A DNA stretch of 64,000 bases from Clavibacter michiganensis subsp. insidiosus (GCF_002240565.1 NZ_MZMO01000001.1:1054001-1118000), one strand, 5' to 3'. Positions 40,135 to 51,345 are shown, counted from the stretch's first letter. Notes: generated by a model not told the origin, from the letters alone. Translations and numbers: made by a program.

Positions 40135-41421
40135 TCAGGAGACGGCGGCGGCGTCGATGGCGTCGGCGATGCGCTCCGCCCGGCGCGTGCGGCGCCCGGT
40201 GAGCTGCAGCACGAGGGCGACGAGGGCGCTCGCCGCGACGAACGCGCCGTAGACCGTGAGCACGATCGGCAGCCCGTCCGCCTCGACGAAGACGCCCGCG
40301 ACGATGCTCGGCACGCCGAAGGCGAGGTAGCTGGCCACGTAGACGGAGGAGAGGAGGCTCGCGCGCTGATCGACGGGCGCCTCCGCGAGCACGAGCCGGA
40401 GGCCCGCCTGGAAGCCCGCGCCGAAGCCGACGCCGCCGATCACCGCGGCGACGCCGAAGAGGGGGAGCGACGCGGTCCAGATCGCCGCGACGAGGCCGAC
40501 CGGCCCGAGCACGAGAGCGACCACGCCGACGATGAGGCTGCGGCGGGCGTCGCGGGTGCGGATCACGATGCCGGTGATCGCGCCCGTGCCGGTGAACAGG
40601 GCGATCGCGGCGCCCGTGAGCGCGGCGCTGTGCAGGCCGAACGTGGTGCCGAGCACGGATCCGATGAAGGCCAGGAACATGCCGCCGAGCGCCCAGCTCG
40701 CGATCATGCCGCCGACGACCGCGGCGAACACGGAGCGAGCGGCGCGCGGCACGGCGACCGACGGGATCAGCGACCGGAGCGCTCCTGCCCGGCGCGGCTG
40801 GCGCTCGGGCACGAACGCGACGGCGACGCCCGCGGCGACCATGAGCGCGGCGAGCACGACGAACACGGTCTCTTCCGGCGCGGGTCCGTAGGCCACGAGG
40901 AAGCCGCTGCCGAGCGCGCCGACCGTGAGCGCCGCGGGCGGCACGACGCCGTTGAGGAACGCGGCGAGCCCGGAGCGGCGGGTGGGCTGGTGGTCGATCA
41001 TCCCGGCGCCGAGCGCACCGGTCGCCAGCCCGATCGCGAGACCCTGGAGGATGCGGGCGACCACGAGCGCGAGCCCGTCGTGCGCGAAGGCGAACACGAG
41101 CATCGCGGCGGTGGAGACGGCGAGGGCGCCGAGGATCACGGGGCGGCGGCCGATGTGGTCGGAGAGCCGGCCGGCCGTGAGCAGCGTCGCGAGGAGCCCG
41201 GCGACGTAGACGGCGAACACGATGGTGAGGACCACGGGCGGCAGCGCCCACTCCTCCTGGTACACGGGGTAGAGGGGCGAGGGCGCGGCGCCCGAGGCCA
41301 CGAGCACGAGCAGCGTCAGCGCGTAGACGAGGAGGCCGGCGGCCGACTCGCGGCGGACCGGCGAGGCGGCGGGCGCACCCGCGACGGGGATCGATGCGGT
41401 CTCGGTGCCGGTGGTCGTCAT
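40135..41421 (-). CDS. Major facilitator superfamily transporter
   Basis: 428 residues with twelve predicted membrane helices. The MFS loop motif between helices 2 and 3 is GRLSDHIGRRPVILGALAVS. PSPLYPVYQEEW after helix one is usual in the drug/sugar-efflux group. A long central loop (about 205-225) separates the halves. GAGGAG ribosome site before the ATG. Probably a drug or metabolite exporter; the substrate is not deducible and no regulator gene adjoins. Confidence 0.9.
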   Translation of the reverse strand: MTTTGTETASIPVAGAPAASPVRRESAAGLLVYALTLLVLVASGAAPSPLYPVYQEEWALPPVVLTIVFAVYVAGLLATLLTAGRLSDHIGRRPVILGALAVSTAAMLVFAFAHDGLALVVARILQGLAIGLATGALGAGMIDHQPTRRSGLAAFLNGVVPPAALTVGALGSGFLVAYGPAPEETVFVVLAALMVAAGVAVAFVPERQPRRAGALRSLIPSVAVPRAARSVFAAVVGGMIASWALGGMFLAFIGSVLGTTFGLHSAALTGAAIALFTGTGAITGIVIRTRDARRSLIVGVVALVLGPVGLVAAIWTASLPLFGVAAVIGGVGFGAGFQAGLRLVLAEAPVDQRASLLSSVYVASYLAFGVPSIVAGVFVEADGLPIVLTVYGAFVAASALVALVLQLTGRRTRRAERIADAIDAAAVS

Positions 41422-41555
41422 GCGCGCTCCTCGCGGTGGGCTGGTCCCCGCGCGGCGGCGGGGCGGACCGCTCCCCGTCGAGCGCGCGGCCCTCGCGGGT
41501 CACGTGGGAGGCCAACGGCGGGCGCCCCGCGGGAATTCCCCGGGCGGGGGTCACC

Positions 41556-41561
41556 TAGGCT
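41556..41561 (+). promoter_or_regulatory. -10 box for probable leaderless ABC-F transcript
   Basis: TAGGCT lies six bases before the GTG at 41568, the TANNNT leaderless spacing. Confidence 0.6.
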
Positions 41562-41567
41562 CGTGCG

Positions 41568-43385
<1,818 letters not shown>

Positions 43386-43397
43386 TCCGACGCGGGG

Positions 43398-44225
43398 TCA
43401 GTAGGCGAGCAGGACGTCCGGCGAGCTCAGCGTCAGCGTCCCGTCGGGGGACCAGACGACGCTGAGCCCGCCTCCGGCCATCCGCACGCTGCCGTCGAAG
43501 GCGCGCGCCGGGACGTCCGCGATCCAGGTGACCTCGAGGCCCGAGACGGCGAGCTGGGCGGGCGGGGCGCACGACGCGACGCCGGAGCCGGGGCTGTCCC
43601 CCTCCGCGGGGGAGGATCCCGTCCGCGGGTACACGAGCAGGCACGCGTCGCCGGAGATCGTGCGCGCCACGTAGAGCCCGACGCTCGTCTGCACGCCGCG
43701 GATGGAGGTGAGGTCGATGTCGCCGCCCGGCGAGCGCGGGGGAGCGTCGGCCTCCGCCTGCGGCGCGGCGAGGATGCCGTCTACCGCCACGGGCGCCGAG
43801 GTGCGGCTGATGTCGGTGCCGAGCAGCGAGCGGACGCCCGCGGGATCCGGCGCCGGCGCGGCCTCGTCGGTCGCCCTGGCGGACGGGGTCGGCGTCGCGT
43901 CGGCGGACGGTGCCGCGGAACCGACGCCGGCGGCGATGCCCGCGCCCGCGAGCAGCCCGACGACGAGGGCGGCGCCGACCCAGGCGAGCGGGCGGCGGCC
44001 GGAGTGGGCGGGATGATCGGCGGGGTCGGCTCCGTCGCTCTCCGCAGGACCGTCCGCGGCGCGGGATCCGGGCGAGGACGCGCGCTCCCGGCGGGTCAGC
44101 TCGGCCGCCGCGCGGATCCACCGCTCGTCGGTCTCGTCGGCGCCCTGCGCGTAGACCAGCTGCCGGAGCGCGTCGAGCGGGAGCGCGGTGAGGTCGTCGC
44201 CGGATCCCGGCGTGCGTGCGTCCAT
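43398..44225 (-). CDS. Hypothetical single-pass membrane protein, paralogue A
   Basis: 275 residues. The cytoplasmic domain is about 1-75 (LTALPLDALRQLVYAQGADE, TDERWIRAAAELTRRERASS), with one membrane helix (about 85-108), a Pro/Ala/Thr linker and an extracytoplasmic domain with two Cys (SGDACLLVYPR and GVASCAPPAQ), ending LTLSSPDVLLAY. ATG 44225 follows an AAGGGG site. It shares the same domain order and many motifs with the upstream gene (44287-45168), so the pair is a tandem duplication. No family name recognised; the layout is like an anti-sigma factor or envelope sensor. Confidence 0.7.
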   Translation of the reverse strand: MDARTPGSGDDLTALPLDALRQLVYAQGADETDERWIRAAAELTRRERASSPGSRAADGPAESDGADPADHPAHSGRRPLAWVGAALVVGLLAGAGIAAGVGSAAPSADATPTPSARATDEAAPAPDPAGVRSLLGTDISRTSAPVAVDGILAAPQAEADAPPRSPGGDIDLTSIRGVQTSVGLYVARTISGDACLLVYPRTGSSPAEGDSPGSGVASCAPPAQLAVSGLEVTWIADVPARAFDGSVRMAGGGLSVVWSPDGTLTLSSPDVLLAY

Positions 44226-44286
44226 GGTGGTGTCCCCTTCGCCGCGTCGACCCTCCCACACCGCCCGCGCGGTCCGGCGCGGCCGT

Positions 44287-45168
44287 TCAGTACGCGAGGA
44301 TGCGGTCCGGCGTGGTGAGCGTGATGAGGTCGTCGCCCGACCAGGTCGCCGTCACGTCGCCCGTGATCATGCCCGTCGAGCCGTCGCGGTTGCGCGACGG
44401 GAACCCGGTCGTCCACGCGATCCGGAGGCCGTCGGACGCGACGCGGTCGGGCGACGCGCACGTGACGATGCCCGCGCCGCCGCTCGGGAAGACCAGGAGG
44501 CACAGGTCGCCGGAGACGGAGAGCCCGGCGTAGAGGCCGACGCTCGTCTGCACCGCGCGGATCGAGGTGGCGTCGACGTCCGCGCGCACGGCCTTGGGCG
44601 GGCGGTCGCCGTCCTCCTGCGGGCCGTCGAAGATCGCGCCGACCGGGCGGCTGCGCTGGTCGGACGTGGAGTCGGGGCCGAGGAGCGCGGGGCCGTCGGC
44701 GCTCGCGGCCGGGGCGGGCGAGGATCCGGCTGCGGCCGGGGGCGCGTCGGCGCCGGGGCGCGGCGTGCCGTCGGCGGAGGTCGTGGCGGGGGATCCGCCG
44801 CCGAGGGACGCGCCGACCGCGCCTCCCGCGGCCAGACCGATCGCGAGCGCGGCGGCGGCGACCCCGAGGAGGACGCGACGGGATCCGCGGGGCGGGGCGG
44901 CGGAGCCGTCGGCGTCGCCCGGGGCGGCGGGACCCTCGTCGTCCGTCGCCTCGGCCCCCGCATCCGTCCGGTCGTCGTCGTCGGATTCCCGGGCGCCGGA
45001 TCCCCGGGCGCCGTCGTCCGCGGCGGGCCGGGACGCGCGCTCGCGGCGGGCGAGCTCGGCGGCCGCGCGGATCCACCGCTCGTCGCCGCCGTCGGCCCCC
45101 TGCGCGTAGACGCGGCGCCGCAGATCCTCGACGGGGATCGCGGAGTCGTCGTCGTCGTCCTCGTGCAT
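44287..45168 (-). CDS. Hypothetical single-pass membrane protein, paralogue B
   Basis: 293 residues starting at the ATG preceded by GGAGG. The acidic N-terminus HEDDDDDSAIPVEDL leads to LRRRVYAQGADGGDERWIRA and AAELARRERASRP. Then one membrane helix (about 115-138), a low-complexity linker, and an extracytoplasmic domain with SIRAVQTSVGLYAGLSVSGD and Cys pair SGDLCLLVFPS/GIVTCASPD, ending LITLTTPDRILAY. The last 100 residues parallel paralogue A almost segment by segment. Same strand, 61 bp apart, probably one operon. Function unknown. Confidence 0.7.
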   Translation of the reverse strand: MHEDDDDDSAIPVEDLRRRVYAQGADGGDERWIRAAAELARRERASRPAADDGARGSGARESDDDDRTDAGAEATDDEGPAAPGDADGSAAPPRGSRRVLLGVAAAALAIGLAAGGAVGASLGGGSPATTSADGTPRPGADAPPAAAGSSPAPAASADGPALLGPDSTSDQRSRPVGAIFDGPQEDGDRPPKAVRADVDATSIRAVQTSVGLYAGLSVSGDLCLLVFPSGGAGIVTCASPDRVASDGLRIAWTTGFPSRNRDGSTGMITGDVTATWSGDDLITLTTPDRILAY

Positions 45169-45518
45169 GGGCACCTCCGTGGCCGACCCTGCCACATCGC
45201 ACGGCCGGTGCGGGGTGTCCCCGTGTTACGGCCCGGTTCGACACGCCCCCGCCCGGCCGCCTACCGTCGAGGTGCTGCAGGGACGCGGCCATCGGCCGTC
45301 GTCGGCGTCCCGCACCGCACGCGGGGACGTCGTCCCGTGCTCGCCTCCCGGCAGGCATCCCGTCCGGACTCCGTCGCGCGTCCGCCCGACCGCGTCGGCG
45401 TGCGCGCCCGCGCGTCACCCGCCGGAGGCCCGCATCCCGCATCCGCTCCACCGCACACGTACCGGCACCCGCACCACCACCGGACAGCACCGGCACCCGC
45501 ACCACCGAGAGGACCCCC
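45169..45518. other. 350-bp gene-free region upstream of metQ
   Basis: Divergent control region between paralogue B and metQ. I see no SAM riboswitch or T-box pattern. The only clear structure is a pair of 18-bp direct repeats just before the metQ ribosome site. The remainder is GC-rich with no gene I can support. Confidence 0.6.
45461..45506 (+). repeat. Two 18-bp direct repeats in the metQ leader
   Basis: ACCGGCACCCGCACCACC occurs at 45461-45478 and 45489-45506, a 28-bp period, ending 12 bases before the metQ ATG. It could be a regulator-binding pair or a leader element; there is no direct evidence of function. Confidence 0.6.
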
Positions 45519-46451
45519 ATGACCACCCAGGCACCCCTGATCGACGCCCCGAAGCGGAGGAACCGACTCGGCCTCATCATCGTCGCGGTCGTCGTCGTCC
45601 TCGCAGTCGTCGCGGCCGTCCTCTTCGCCGTCGGCGCGTTCTCGGGCGGCGGCAAGGCCGTCAAGATCGGCGTCGTCGGCGCGAGCGACCCGCAGTGGCC
45701 CCTCTTCGTCGAGGCGGCGAAGGAGCAGGGCATCGACGTGGAGATCGTCGACTTCACCGAGTACCCGCAGGTGAACCCCGCCCTGTCCGAGGGCGAGATC
45801 GACCTCGACCAGTTCCAGCACCTCGTCTACCTCGCGCAGTACAACGAGGGCGCGGGCGAGGACCTCGCGCCCATCGGCGCCACGGCGATCTACCCGCTCG
45901 GGCTGTACTCGTCGAAGCACGCCTCGGTCGCCGACATCCCGCAGGGCGGCACCGTGATCCTGCCCAACGACGAGTCGAACCTCGCCCGCGGCCTCCTCCT
46001 GCTCCAGCGCGAGGGCCTCCTGACGCTGAAGGGCGGCGGATCCAGCGTCTCCACGCTCGACGACATCGACCAGGCCGCCTCGAAGGTCAGCGTCACCACG
46101 GTGGACGCCGCGCTCACCGCCACGTCGCTGCCGGACGCCGACGCCGTCATCATCAACAACGACTTCGTGACCGACGCAGGCCTCACCGCCGACGACGCGA
46201 TCGCGCAGGACGACCCCAGCGACCCGAAGGCGCTCGCCTACGTCAACGTCTTCGCGGCCCGCGCCGACGACGCCCAGAACGAGACCTACCTGAAGCTCGC
46301 GCAGATCTTCCGCGACACCCCCGCCGTCGTGGACGCGGTCGTCGAGAACTCGGGCGGCACCGCCATCCCGCTGCAGACGCCGGCCGACGAGCTGCAGAGC
46401 CTCCTCACCACCACCGAGAAGGCCGTCGCCGAGAAGAAGGCGGCTCGATGA
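45519..46451 (+). CDS. metQ: Methionine ABC transporter substrate-binding protein MetQ-like (NlpA family)
   Basis: 310 residues. A single N-terminal membrane helix (about 17-43) has no lipobox Cys, so it is anchored by the helix instead of a lipid. The NlpA domain follows: VKIGVVGASDPQWPLFVEAA, VEIVDFTEYPQVNPALSEGE, DLDQFQHLVYLAQYN, and GTVILPNDESNLARGLLLLQ lining the methionine site. First gene of the metQNI operon, with its stop overlapping metN. Methionine is the usual ligand; related amino acids are possible. Confidence 0.9.
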   Translation: MTTQAPLIDAPKRRNRLGLIIVAVVVVLAVVAAVLFAVGAFSGGGKAVKIGVVGASDPQWPLFVEAAKEQGIDVEIVDFTEYPQVNPALSEGEIDLDQFQHLVYLAQYNEGAGEDLAPIGATAIYPLGLYSSKHASVADIPQGGTVILPNDESNLARGLLLLQREGLLTLKGGGSSVSTLDDIDQAASKVSVTTVDAALTATSLPDADAVIINNDFVTDAGLTADDAIAQDDPSDPKALAYVNVFAARADDAQNETYLKLAQIFRDTPAVVDAVVENSGGTAIPLQTPADELQSLLTTTEKAVAEKKAAR

Positions 46452-47485
46452 CGGACGCCCCGCACGTCTCCCTCCGCGGCGTCGGCAAGCAGTACCCGCC
46501 GCGCGCGAAGGGCGAGCCGGCCCTCGAGGCGCTCGCCGACGTCGACCTCGACATCCGCCGCGGCGAGGTCTTCGGGATCATCGGCTACTCGGGCGCCGGC
46601 AAGAGCACGCTGGTGCGGCTCGTGAACGCGCTCGAGCGGCCGACCGCCGGCACCGTCTCGGTCGACGGCCGGGAGATCCAGGGCCTCCCGGAGCGGGAGC
46701 TGCGGAAGCTGCGCCTCGGCATCGGTATGGTGTTCCAGCAGTTCAACCTCTTCACGTCGAAGACCGTGTGGGGCAACGTCGCGTACCCGCTCACGGTCGC
46801 CGGCATGCCGAAGGACCAGCAGCAGCGGCGGATCAGCGACCTCCTGCACTTCGTCGGCCTCGCCGACAAGGCGCACGCCCGCACCGACGAGCTGTCCGGC
46901 GGGCAGAAGCAGCGCGTCGGCATCGCCCGGGCGCTCGCGACGAGCCCCGCGATCCTCCTGGCCGACGAGGCCACGAGCGCGCTGGATCCCGAGACCACGA
47001 GCGAGGTCCTCGCGCTGCTGCGCCGGGTCAACGAGGAGCTCGGTGTCACCATCGTCGTCATCACGCACGAGATGGAGGTCATCAAGTCCATCGCCGACCG
47101 CGTGGCCGTCATGGACTCGGGCCGCGTCATCGAGCAGGGCGCGGTCTTCGACGTGTTCTCGCAGCCCACGAGCGACGCGGCGCGCCGCTTCGTGTCGACC
47201 GTGGTCGCGGGCGTGCCCGAGGCCGAGGAGGTCCAGCGCCTCCGCCGGCGGCACCCCGGGCGCCTCGTCACGCTGTCCTTCGCGGACGGCGGCGCCACGC
47301 AGACCGAGGTGTTCCGTGCGCTCGCGGATGCGGGCATCGCGTTCGAGGTCGTGCACGGCGGGATCACCGACATCCAGGGCCGCACGTTCGGCAACCTGAC
47401 CCTCGCGCTCGGGGGCGACCCCGCGCGCATCGACGAGGTGCTCGCGGCCGACCGCGCCGGCGTCACCGTGACGGAGGTGGCCTGA
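46448..47485 (+). CDS. metN: Methionine ABC transporter ATP-binding protein MetN
   Basis: 345 residues. Walker A is GYSGAGKST, the signature LSGGQKQRVGIARAL and Walker B ILLADEATSALD, with the switch His in VITHEMEV. The C-terminal NIL domain (about 265-340: RLVTLSFADGGATQTEVFRA) is the methionine-sensing regulatory domain of MetN, which inhibits transport when internal methionine is high. ATG overlaps the metQ stop by 4 bases, and one base separates its stop from metI. Confidence 0.95.
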   Translation: MTDAPHVSLRGVGKQYPPRAKGEPALEALADVDLDIRRGEVFGIIGYSGAGKSTLVRLVNALERPTAGTVSVDGREIQGLPERELRKLRLGIGMVFQQFNLFTSKTVWGNVAYPLTVAGMPKDQQQRRISDLLHFVGLADKAHARTDELSGGQKQRVGIARALATSPAILLADEATSALDPETTSEVLALLRRVNEELGVTIVVITHEMEVIKSIADRVAVMDSGRVIEQGAVFDVFSQPTSDAARRFVSTVVAGVPEAEEVQRLRRRHPGRLVTLSFADGGATQTEVFRALADAGIAFEVVHGGITDIQGRTFGNLTLALGGDPARIDEVLAADRAGVTVTEVA

Positions 47486-47486
47486 G

Positions 47487-48146
47487 ATGGACGCGCTCAC
47501 CCCGCTCCTGCCGCTCCTCGGCCGGTCGACGGTCGAGACGCTCGTGATGGTGCTGCTCACGCTGCTGTTCGGCGGGCTCGGCGGCCTGATCATGGGCCTC
47601 GGGCTCTACCTCACGCGCGCCAGCAGCCTGCTGCCGAACCGGGCCGTGTTCGCGGTCCTCAACGTGGTCGTCAACACCTTCCGGCCGATCCCGTTCGTGA
47701 TCTTCCTGGTCGCGGCCCAGCCCCTCGCGCGCCTGGTCACGGGCAACGGCATCGGGCAGCCGGCGATCATCTTCACGCTGTCGCTGGGGGCGTCCTTCGC
47801 GATCAGCCGCATCGTCGAGCAGAACCTGCTCACGGTGCAGCCGGGCGTGATCGAGGCGGCGAGGTCCGTGGGCGCGAGCCCGGTGCGGATCATCTTCACG
47901 CTGCTGATCCCGGAGGCGCTCGGCCCGCTCATCCTCGGCTACACGTTCATCTTCGTCGGCATCGTCGACATGACGGCCGTCGCAGGGGCGATCGGCGCGG
48001 GCGGCCTCGGCAACTTCGCGATCGTCTACGGCTACCGGCAGTTCGAGCCGGTCGTCACGTGGTCGGCCGTGCTCATCATCATCGTGCTCGTGCAGGTGGT
48101 GCAGTTCGTCGGCAACCGGATGGCCCGGGCGGCGCTCCGGCGCTGA
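47487..48146 (+). CDS. metI: Methionine ABC transporter permease MetI
   Basis: 219 residues with five membrane helices, the normal MetI size. NTFRPIPFVIFLVAAQPLAR is a family motif. The EAA loop contacting MetN is EAARSVGASPVRIIFTLLIP. The end AGAIGAGGLGNFAIVYGYRQ is characteristic of MetI. It completes the metQNI importer. The next gene is convergent. Confidence 0.95.
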   Translation: MDALTPLLPLLGRSTVETLVMVLLTLLFGGLGGLIMGLGLYLTRASSLLPNRAVFAVLNVVVNTFRPIPFVIFLVAAQPLARLVTGNGIGQPAIIFTLSLGASFAISRIVEQNLLTVQPGVIEAARSVGASPVRIIFTLLIPEALGPLILGYTFIFVGIVDMTAVAGAIGAGGLGNFAIVYGYRQFEPVVTWSAVLIIIVLVQVVQFVGNRMARAALRR

Positions 48147-48184
48147 CGCCGCCACCTCGGCACGACCTCGCGGCCGTCGCGCTC

Positions 48185-49078
48185 CTACCGGAGCGAGGCG
48201 GCCGCGGCGCGCACGTGGCGGGTGAGGTCGGCGAGCACGGGGGAGTCGACGCTCCAGCGCTGCCAGTGCAGGGCCACGTCCACGTGGGATCCGGCGTCGA
48301 GCGGCACGAGCGCGCCCGACGCCACGAGCTCCTCGCTCTGCAGGTCGGGCAGCATGCCCCAGCCCATGCCGAGCGTGACCGCCGTGACGAACTCCGCCGA
48401 CGACGGCACGTAGTGCCGCGGCTGGCCGGCGGGCGCGCGGCGGCCGCGGAGCCAGCGGTCCTGCATGGCGTCCTTCCGGTCGAACATCACGAGCGGCGCG
48501 GCGGCCAGCGCGCTCGGCGTGGGGCCGTCGGGCAGGTGCGCGGCGACGTAGGCGGGCGTCGCGAGCGCGCGGTACCGCATCCGCCCGAGGCGCTCCGACG
48601 TGCAGCCCTGGACCGGGTCCTTCACGCTCGTGACGGCGGCCATCGCGGATCCGTCGCGCAGCAGGTCGAGGGAGTGGTGCTCGTCCTCGCGCAGCACCTC
48701 GATCGCCTGCCCGGTCTCGGCCGCGAGCCCCGCGAACGCGGGCAGCAGCCACGACGCGAGCGAGTCGCCGTTGGCGACGACGGGCACCGCGGCCGTCCCC
48801 CCGCGGGGCGCGTCGCCCTCGCCCACGCCGAGCAGCCCGTCGAGGTCGCGCTCGAGCAGGAGCACCTGGCGCGCGTGCCGCAGCACGGCGTCGCCCGCCT
48901 CGGTCGTGGTCGCGGGGCGCGTGCGGCGCAGGAGCACGCGGCCGGCGCTCCGCTCGAGCGCGGTGATCCGCTGGCTCACCGCGGAGGGCGTCAGCCGCAG
49001 CGCCCGGGCGGCCGCGTCGAGCGTGCCCGTGTCGATCACGGCGGCCAGGGTGCGCAGGTGCTCGGTGCGGATGTCCAT
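48185..49078 (-). CDS. LysR-family regulator of the ArgP/LysG type
   Basis: 297 residues from ATG 49078 (an ATG lies directly before it). The N-terminal LysR helix-turn-helix is TEHLRTLAAVIDTGTLDAAA followed by LTPSAVSQRITALERSAGRV. The C-terminal effector domain has two alpha/beta lobes (PVVANGDSLASWLLPAFAGL). It is divergent from a LysE-type exporter gene with only 72 bp between, the classical lysG-lysE pair of actinobacteria, in which the regulator activates the exporter when lysine or arginine accumulates. The effector here is inferred. Confidence 0.92.
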   Translation of the reverse strand: MDIRTEHLRTLAAVIDTGTLDAAARALRLTPSAVSQRITALERSAGRVLLRRTRPATTTEAGDAVLRHARQVLLLERDLDGLLGVGEGDAPRGGTAAVPVVANGDSLASWLLPAFAGLAAETGQAIEVLREDEHHSLDLLRDGSAMAAVTSVKDPVQGCTSERLGRMRYRALATPAYVAAHLPDGPTPSALAAAPLVMFDRKDAMQDRWLRGRRAPAGQPRHYVPSSAEFVTAVTLGMGWGMLPDLQSEELVASGALVPLDAGSHVDVALHWQRWSVDSPVLADLTRHVRAAAASLR

Positions 49079-49137
49079 CATCAGCGATGCTAATGGTGCC
49101 GCAGGAACATGAGCTGGTCTGATGCGCGCCCGGTGCC

Positions 49138-49143
49138 TAGCGT
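49138..49143 (+). promoter_or_regulatory. -10 box for the exporter gene, probable leaderless
   Basis: TAGCGT is seven bases before the ATG at 49151. The 72-bp gap between the regulator and exporter genes must hold the regulator's binding site upstream of it. Confidence 0.55.
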
Positions 49144-49150
49144 GGGACCC

Positions 49151-49963
49151 ATGCACCCGCTCGCGCACGCGCTCTCCGGCTTCGGCCTCGGCTTCTCGCT
49201 CATCGCCGCGATCGGCGCGCAGAACGCGTTCCTCCTCCGGCAGGGCACGCGGCGCGAGCACGTGCTCGTCGTGGTACTCATCTGCGCGGTGTCCGACGTG
49301 ATCCTCATCGGCCTCGGCGTCGCGGGCGTCGGCGCGCTGATCCAGGCGGCGCCCGTCGCGATCGTCGTCATCCGGATCCTCGGCGCCTGCTTCCTCGCGG
49401 GCTACGCCGCGCTCTCGCTGCTCCGGGCCGTCGCGCCGCAGGGCCTCGCGGTCGCCGCGTCGGCACCCCGCGCGCTCGGCGCGGTCGTGGCCGCGTGCCT
49501 CGCCCTCACCTGGCTGAACCCGCACGTCTACCTCGACACCGTCCTCCTCGTCGGATCCGTCGCGGCCGGCCACGGCGACGGCCGCTGGGCCTTCGGGGTC
49601 GGCGCCATGGTCGCGAGCTGCGTCTGGTTCACGCTCCTCGCGACCGCCGCCCGGGTCTTCGCGCCGGTGCTCGCCCGGCCGGCCGCCTGGCGCGTGCTCG
49701 ACACCGTGATCGCCGGCGTGATGCTCGTGCTCGCCGTGCAGATCCTGCTGCCGCTCGTGCCGGCAGAGCTGGGGAATGGGATGCGGATCCTCGTCGCCAC
49801 CATCGTGTGCGCCCTGCTCGCGGGTGCCGTGGCCGCGTGGTCGGTCGCGCGTCGGCGACGCGCGGCGACGGTACGCGCCACGGACGCCACGAAGGCCGAC
49901 GCGCCCACCGCCCCCGCTCCGACCGGGCTCGGAACACCGGAGGCGCCCGCGCTGTTGGGATGA
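49151..49963 (+). CDS. LysE/ArgO family basic amino acid exporter
   Basis: 270 residues with six membrane helices. The N-terminal signature is [20 protein letters not shown] followed by [30 protein letters not shown] carries the conserved Asn-Pro and Asp of the LysE fold. The C-terminus has an extra ~40-residue Ala/Thr-rich polar tail beyond the usual ~230 residues. It exports excess lysine or arginine under the divergent LysR regulator. ATG 49151 is preferred over an upstream start that would add a non-membrane head across the promoter. Confidence 0.92.
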   Translation: MHPLAHALSGFGLGFSLIAAIGAQNAFLLRQGTRREHVLVVVLICAVSDVILIGLGVAGVGALIQAAPVAIVVIRILGACFLAGYAALSLLRAVAPQGLAVAASAPRALGAVVAACLALTWLNPHVYLDTVLLVGSVAAGHGDGRWAFGVGAMVASCVWFTLLATAARVFAPVLARPAAWRVLDTVIAGVMLVLAVQILLPLVPAELGNGMRILVATIVCALLAGAVAAWSVARRRRAATVRATDATKADAPTAPAPTGLGTPEAPALLG

Positions 49964-50979
49964 GCATGACCGTCCCGCTCTCCATCCTCGACCTCGCCCC
50001 CATCGCCCCCGGGGAGACCGCCCGCGACAGCTTCGCCGCCTCCGTCGCCCTCGCCCAGCAGGCCGAGCGCAGCGGCTACCGCCGCGTCTGGTACGCCGAG
50101 CACCACAACATGGCCACGATCGCGTCCAGCGCGACGAGCGTCCTCATCGCCCACGTCGCGAGCCAGACGTCCACCATCCGGCTCGGCTCCGGCGGCGTCA
50201 TGCTGCCGAACCACTCGCCGCTCACCATCGCGGAGCAGTTCGGCACGCTCGAGACGCTGCACCCGGGCCGCATCGACCTCGGCCTCGGCCGCGCCCCCGG
50301 CAGCGACCAGGCCACCTTCCGGGCGCTCCGCCGCGATCCCGGATCCTCCGACCGCTTCCCCGAGGACGTCGTCGAGCTGCAGGCGTTCCTCGCCGGCGAG
50401 AGCCAGGTGCCCGGCGTGTCCGCGACCCCCGGCGCCGGCACGCGCGTGCCCCTCTACATCCTCGGATCCTCGACCTTCGGCGCCCAGCTCGCCGCCGCCC
50501 TCGGCCTGCCGTTCGCGTTCGCCTCGCACTTCGCGCCCGACATGCTGCTCGACGCCATCACCATCTACCGCCGCGACTTCCGCCCGTCGGAGCAGCTCGA
50601 CGCGCCCTACGCGATCGCCGGCATCAACGCCATCGCGGCCGACGACCGGGCCGACGCCGAGCGCCAGTTCGCCGACGTCCGCCGGGCCCGCCTCATGATG
50701 CTGCTGCGCCAGAGCGGCCAGATCCCGGCCACGCAGACGTTCACCGACGACGAGCTCGACCGCCTCCTCGAGGCACCTGTCGGCGCGCACGTCGCCAGCA
50801 TGATGACCTACACGGCAGTCGGCACGGGCGCCGAGGTCTCCGACTACGCGAACCGGTTCGCGGAGCAGGCGGGGGTCGACGAGGTCATCGTCGGCCACGC
50901 GTCGCAGCGGACGCCCGAGCGCCTCCGCTCGGTCGAGCTGATGGCGGATGCGCACGCGCTCGTCCCCGTCGCCGCGTAG
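49960..50979 (+). CDS. LLM class flavin-dependent oxidoreductase
   Basis: A 339-residue luciferase-like TIM barrel. It begins with [20 protein letters not shown], the opening of the MsnO8-type subfamily. [40 protein letters not shown] and [14 protein letters not shown] are flavin and substrate segments. The ATG at 49960 overlaps the exporter stop by 4 bases; an in-frame ATG at 49966 is an alternative. It uses FMNH2 or F420 to oxidise an unknown substrate. Co-transcription with the exporter is likely from the overlap. Confidence 0.9.
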   Translation: MSMTVPLSILDLAPIAPGETARDSFAASVALAQQAERSGYRRVWYAEHHNMATIASSATSVLIAHVASQTSTIRLGSGGVMLPNHSPLTIAEQFGTLETLHPGRIDLGLGRAPGSDQATFRALRRDPGSSDRFPEDVVELQAFLAGESQVPGVSATPGAGTRVPLYILGSSTFGAQLAAALGLPFAFASHFAPDMLLDAITIYRRDFRPSEQLDAPYAIAGINAIAADDRADAERQFADVRRARLMMLLRQSGQIPATQTFTDDELDRLLEAPVGAHVASMMTYTAVGTGAEVSDYANRFAEQAGVDEVIVGHASQRTPERLRSVELMADAHALVPVAA

Positions 50980-50986
50980 CCGGCCG

Positions 50987-51343
50987 GTGGCCGACGACGC
51001 CGTTCCCGCTCCGGCGGACCCGCGCGCGGGCCTCGCCGCGCTGCGGGCCGACACGCTCGCCCTCATCCGCGGCCTCGACCGCGACGTGGCGGCGATCGTC
51101 GAGGCCCGGCAGGACGCGAACTCGGACGACGAGCACGACCCCGAGGGCGCGACCCTCGCGTTCGAGCGCTCGCAGTCCGACGCGATGATCCGCGAGGCCC
51201 GCGTGCGCCTCGCCGACGTCGACGCCGCGGTCGCGCGCCTCGACGCGGGCGCATACGGGCGCTGCGAGGTGTGCGGCGAGGCGATCCCGGCGGGCCGGCT
51301 CGAGATCCGCCCGGCCGCGCGCCGCTGCGTCGCGCACGCCTGA
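50987..51343 (+). CDS. TraR/DksA-type zinc finger protein
   Basis: 118 residues, GTG start 7 bases after the upstream stop. The N-terminal helices are about 15-80 (LRADTLALIRGLDRDVAAIV, then EGATLAFERSQSDAMIREAR). The DksA/TraR zinc finger is CEVCGEAIPAGRLEIRPAAR followed by RCVAHA, in which the fourth ligand position is His in place of the usual Cys. TraR/DksA proteins bind the RNA polymerase secondary channel; the acidic coiled-coil tip cannot be confirmed here. Ends at a strong hairpin. Confidence 0.85.
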   Translation: MADDAVPAPADPRAGLAALRADTLALIRGLDRDVAAIVEARQDANSDDEHDPEGATLAFERSQSDAMIREARVRLADVDAAVARLDAGAYGRCEVCGEAIPAGRLEIRPAARRCVAHA

Positions 51344-51345
51344 GC

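Noticed and set aside
45169..45518. SAM riboswitch or T-box upstream of metQ
   Set aside because: No recognisable conserved core, helices or T-box sequence could be made out.
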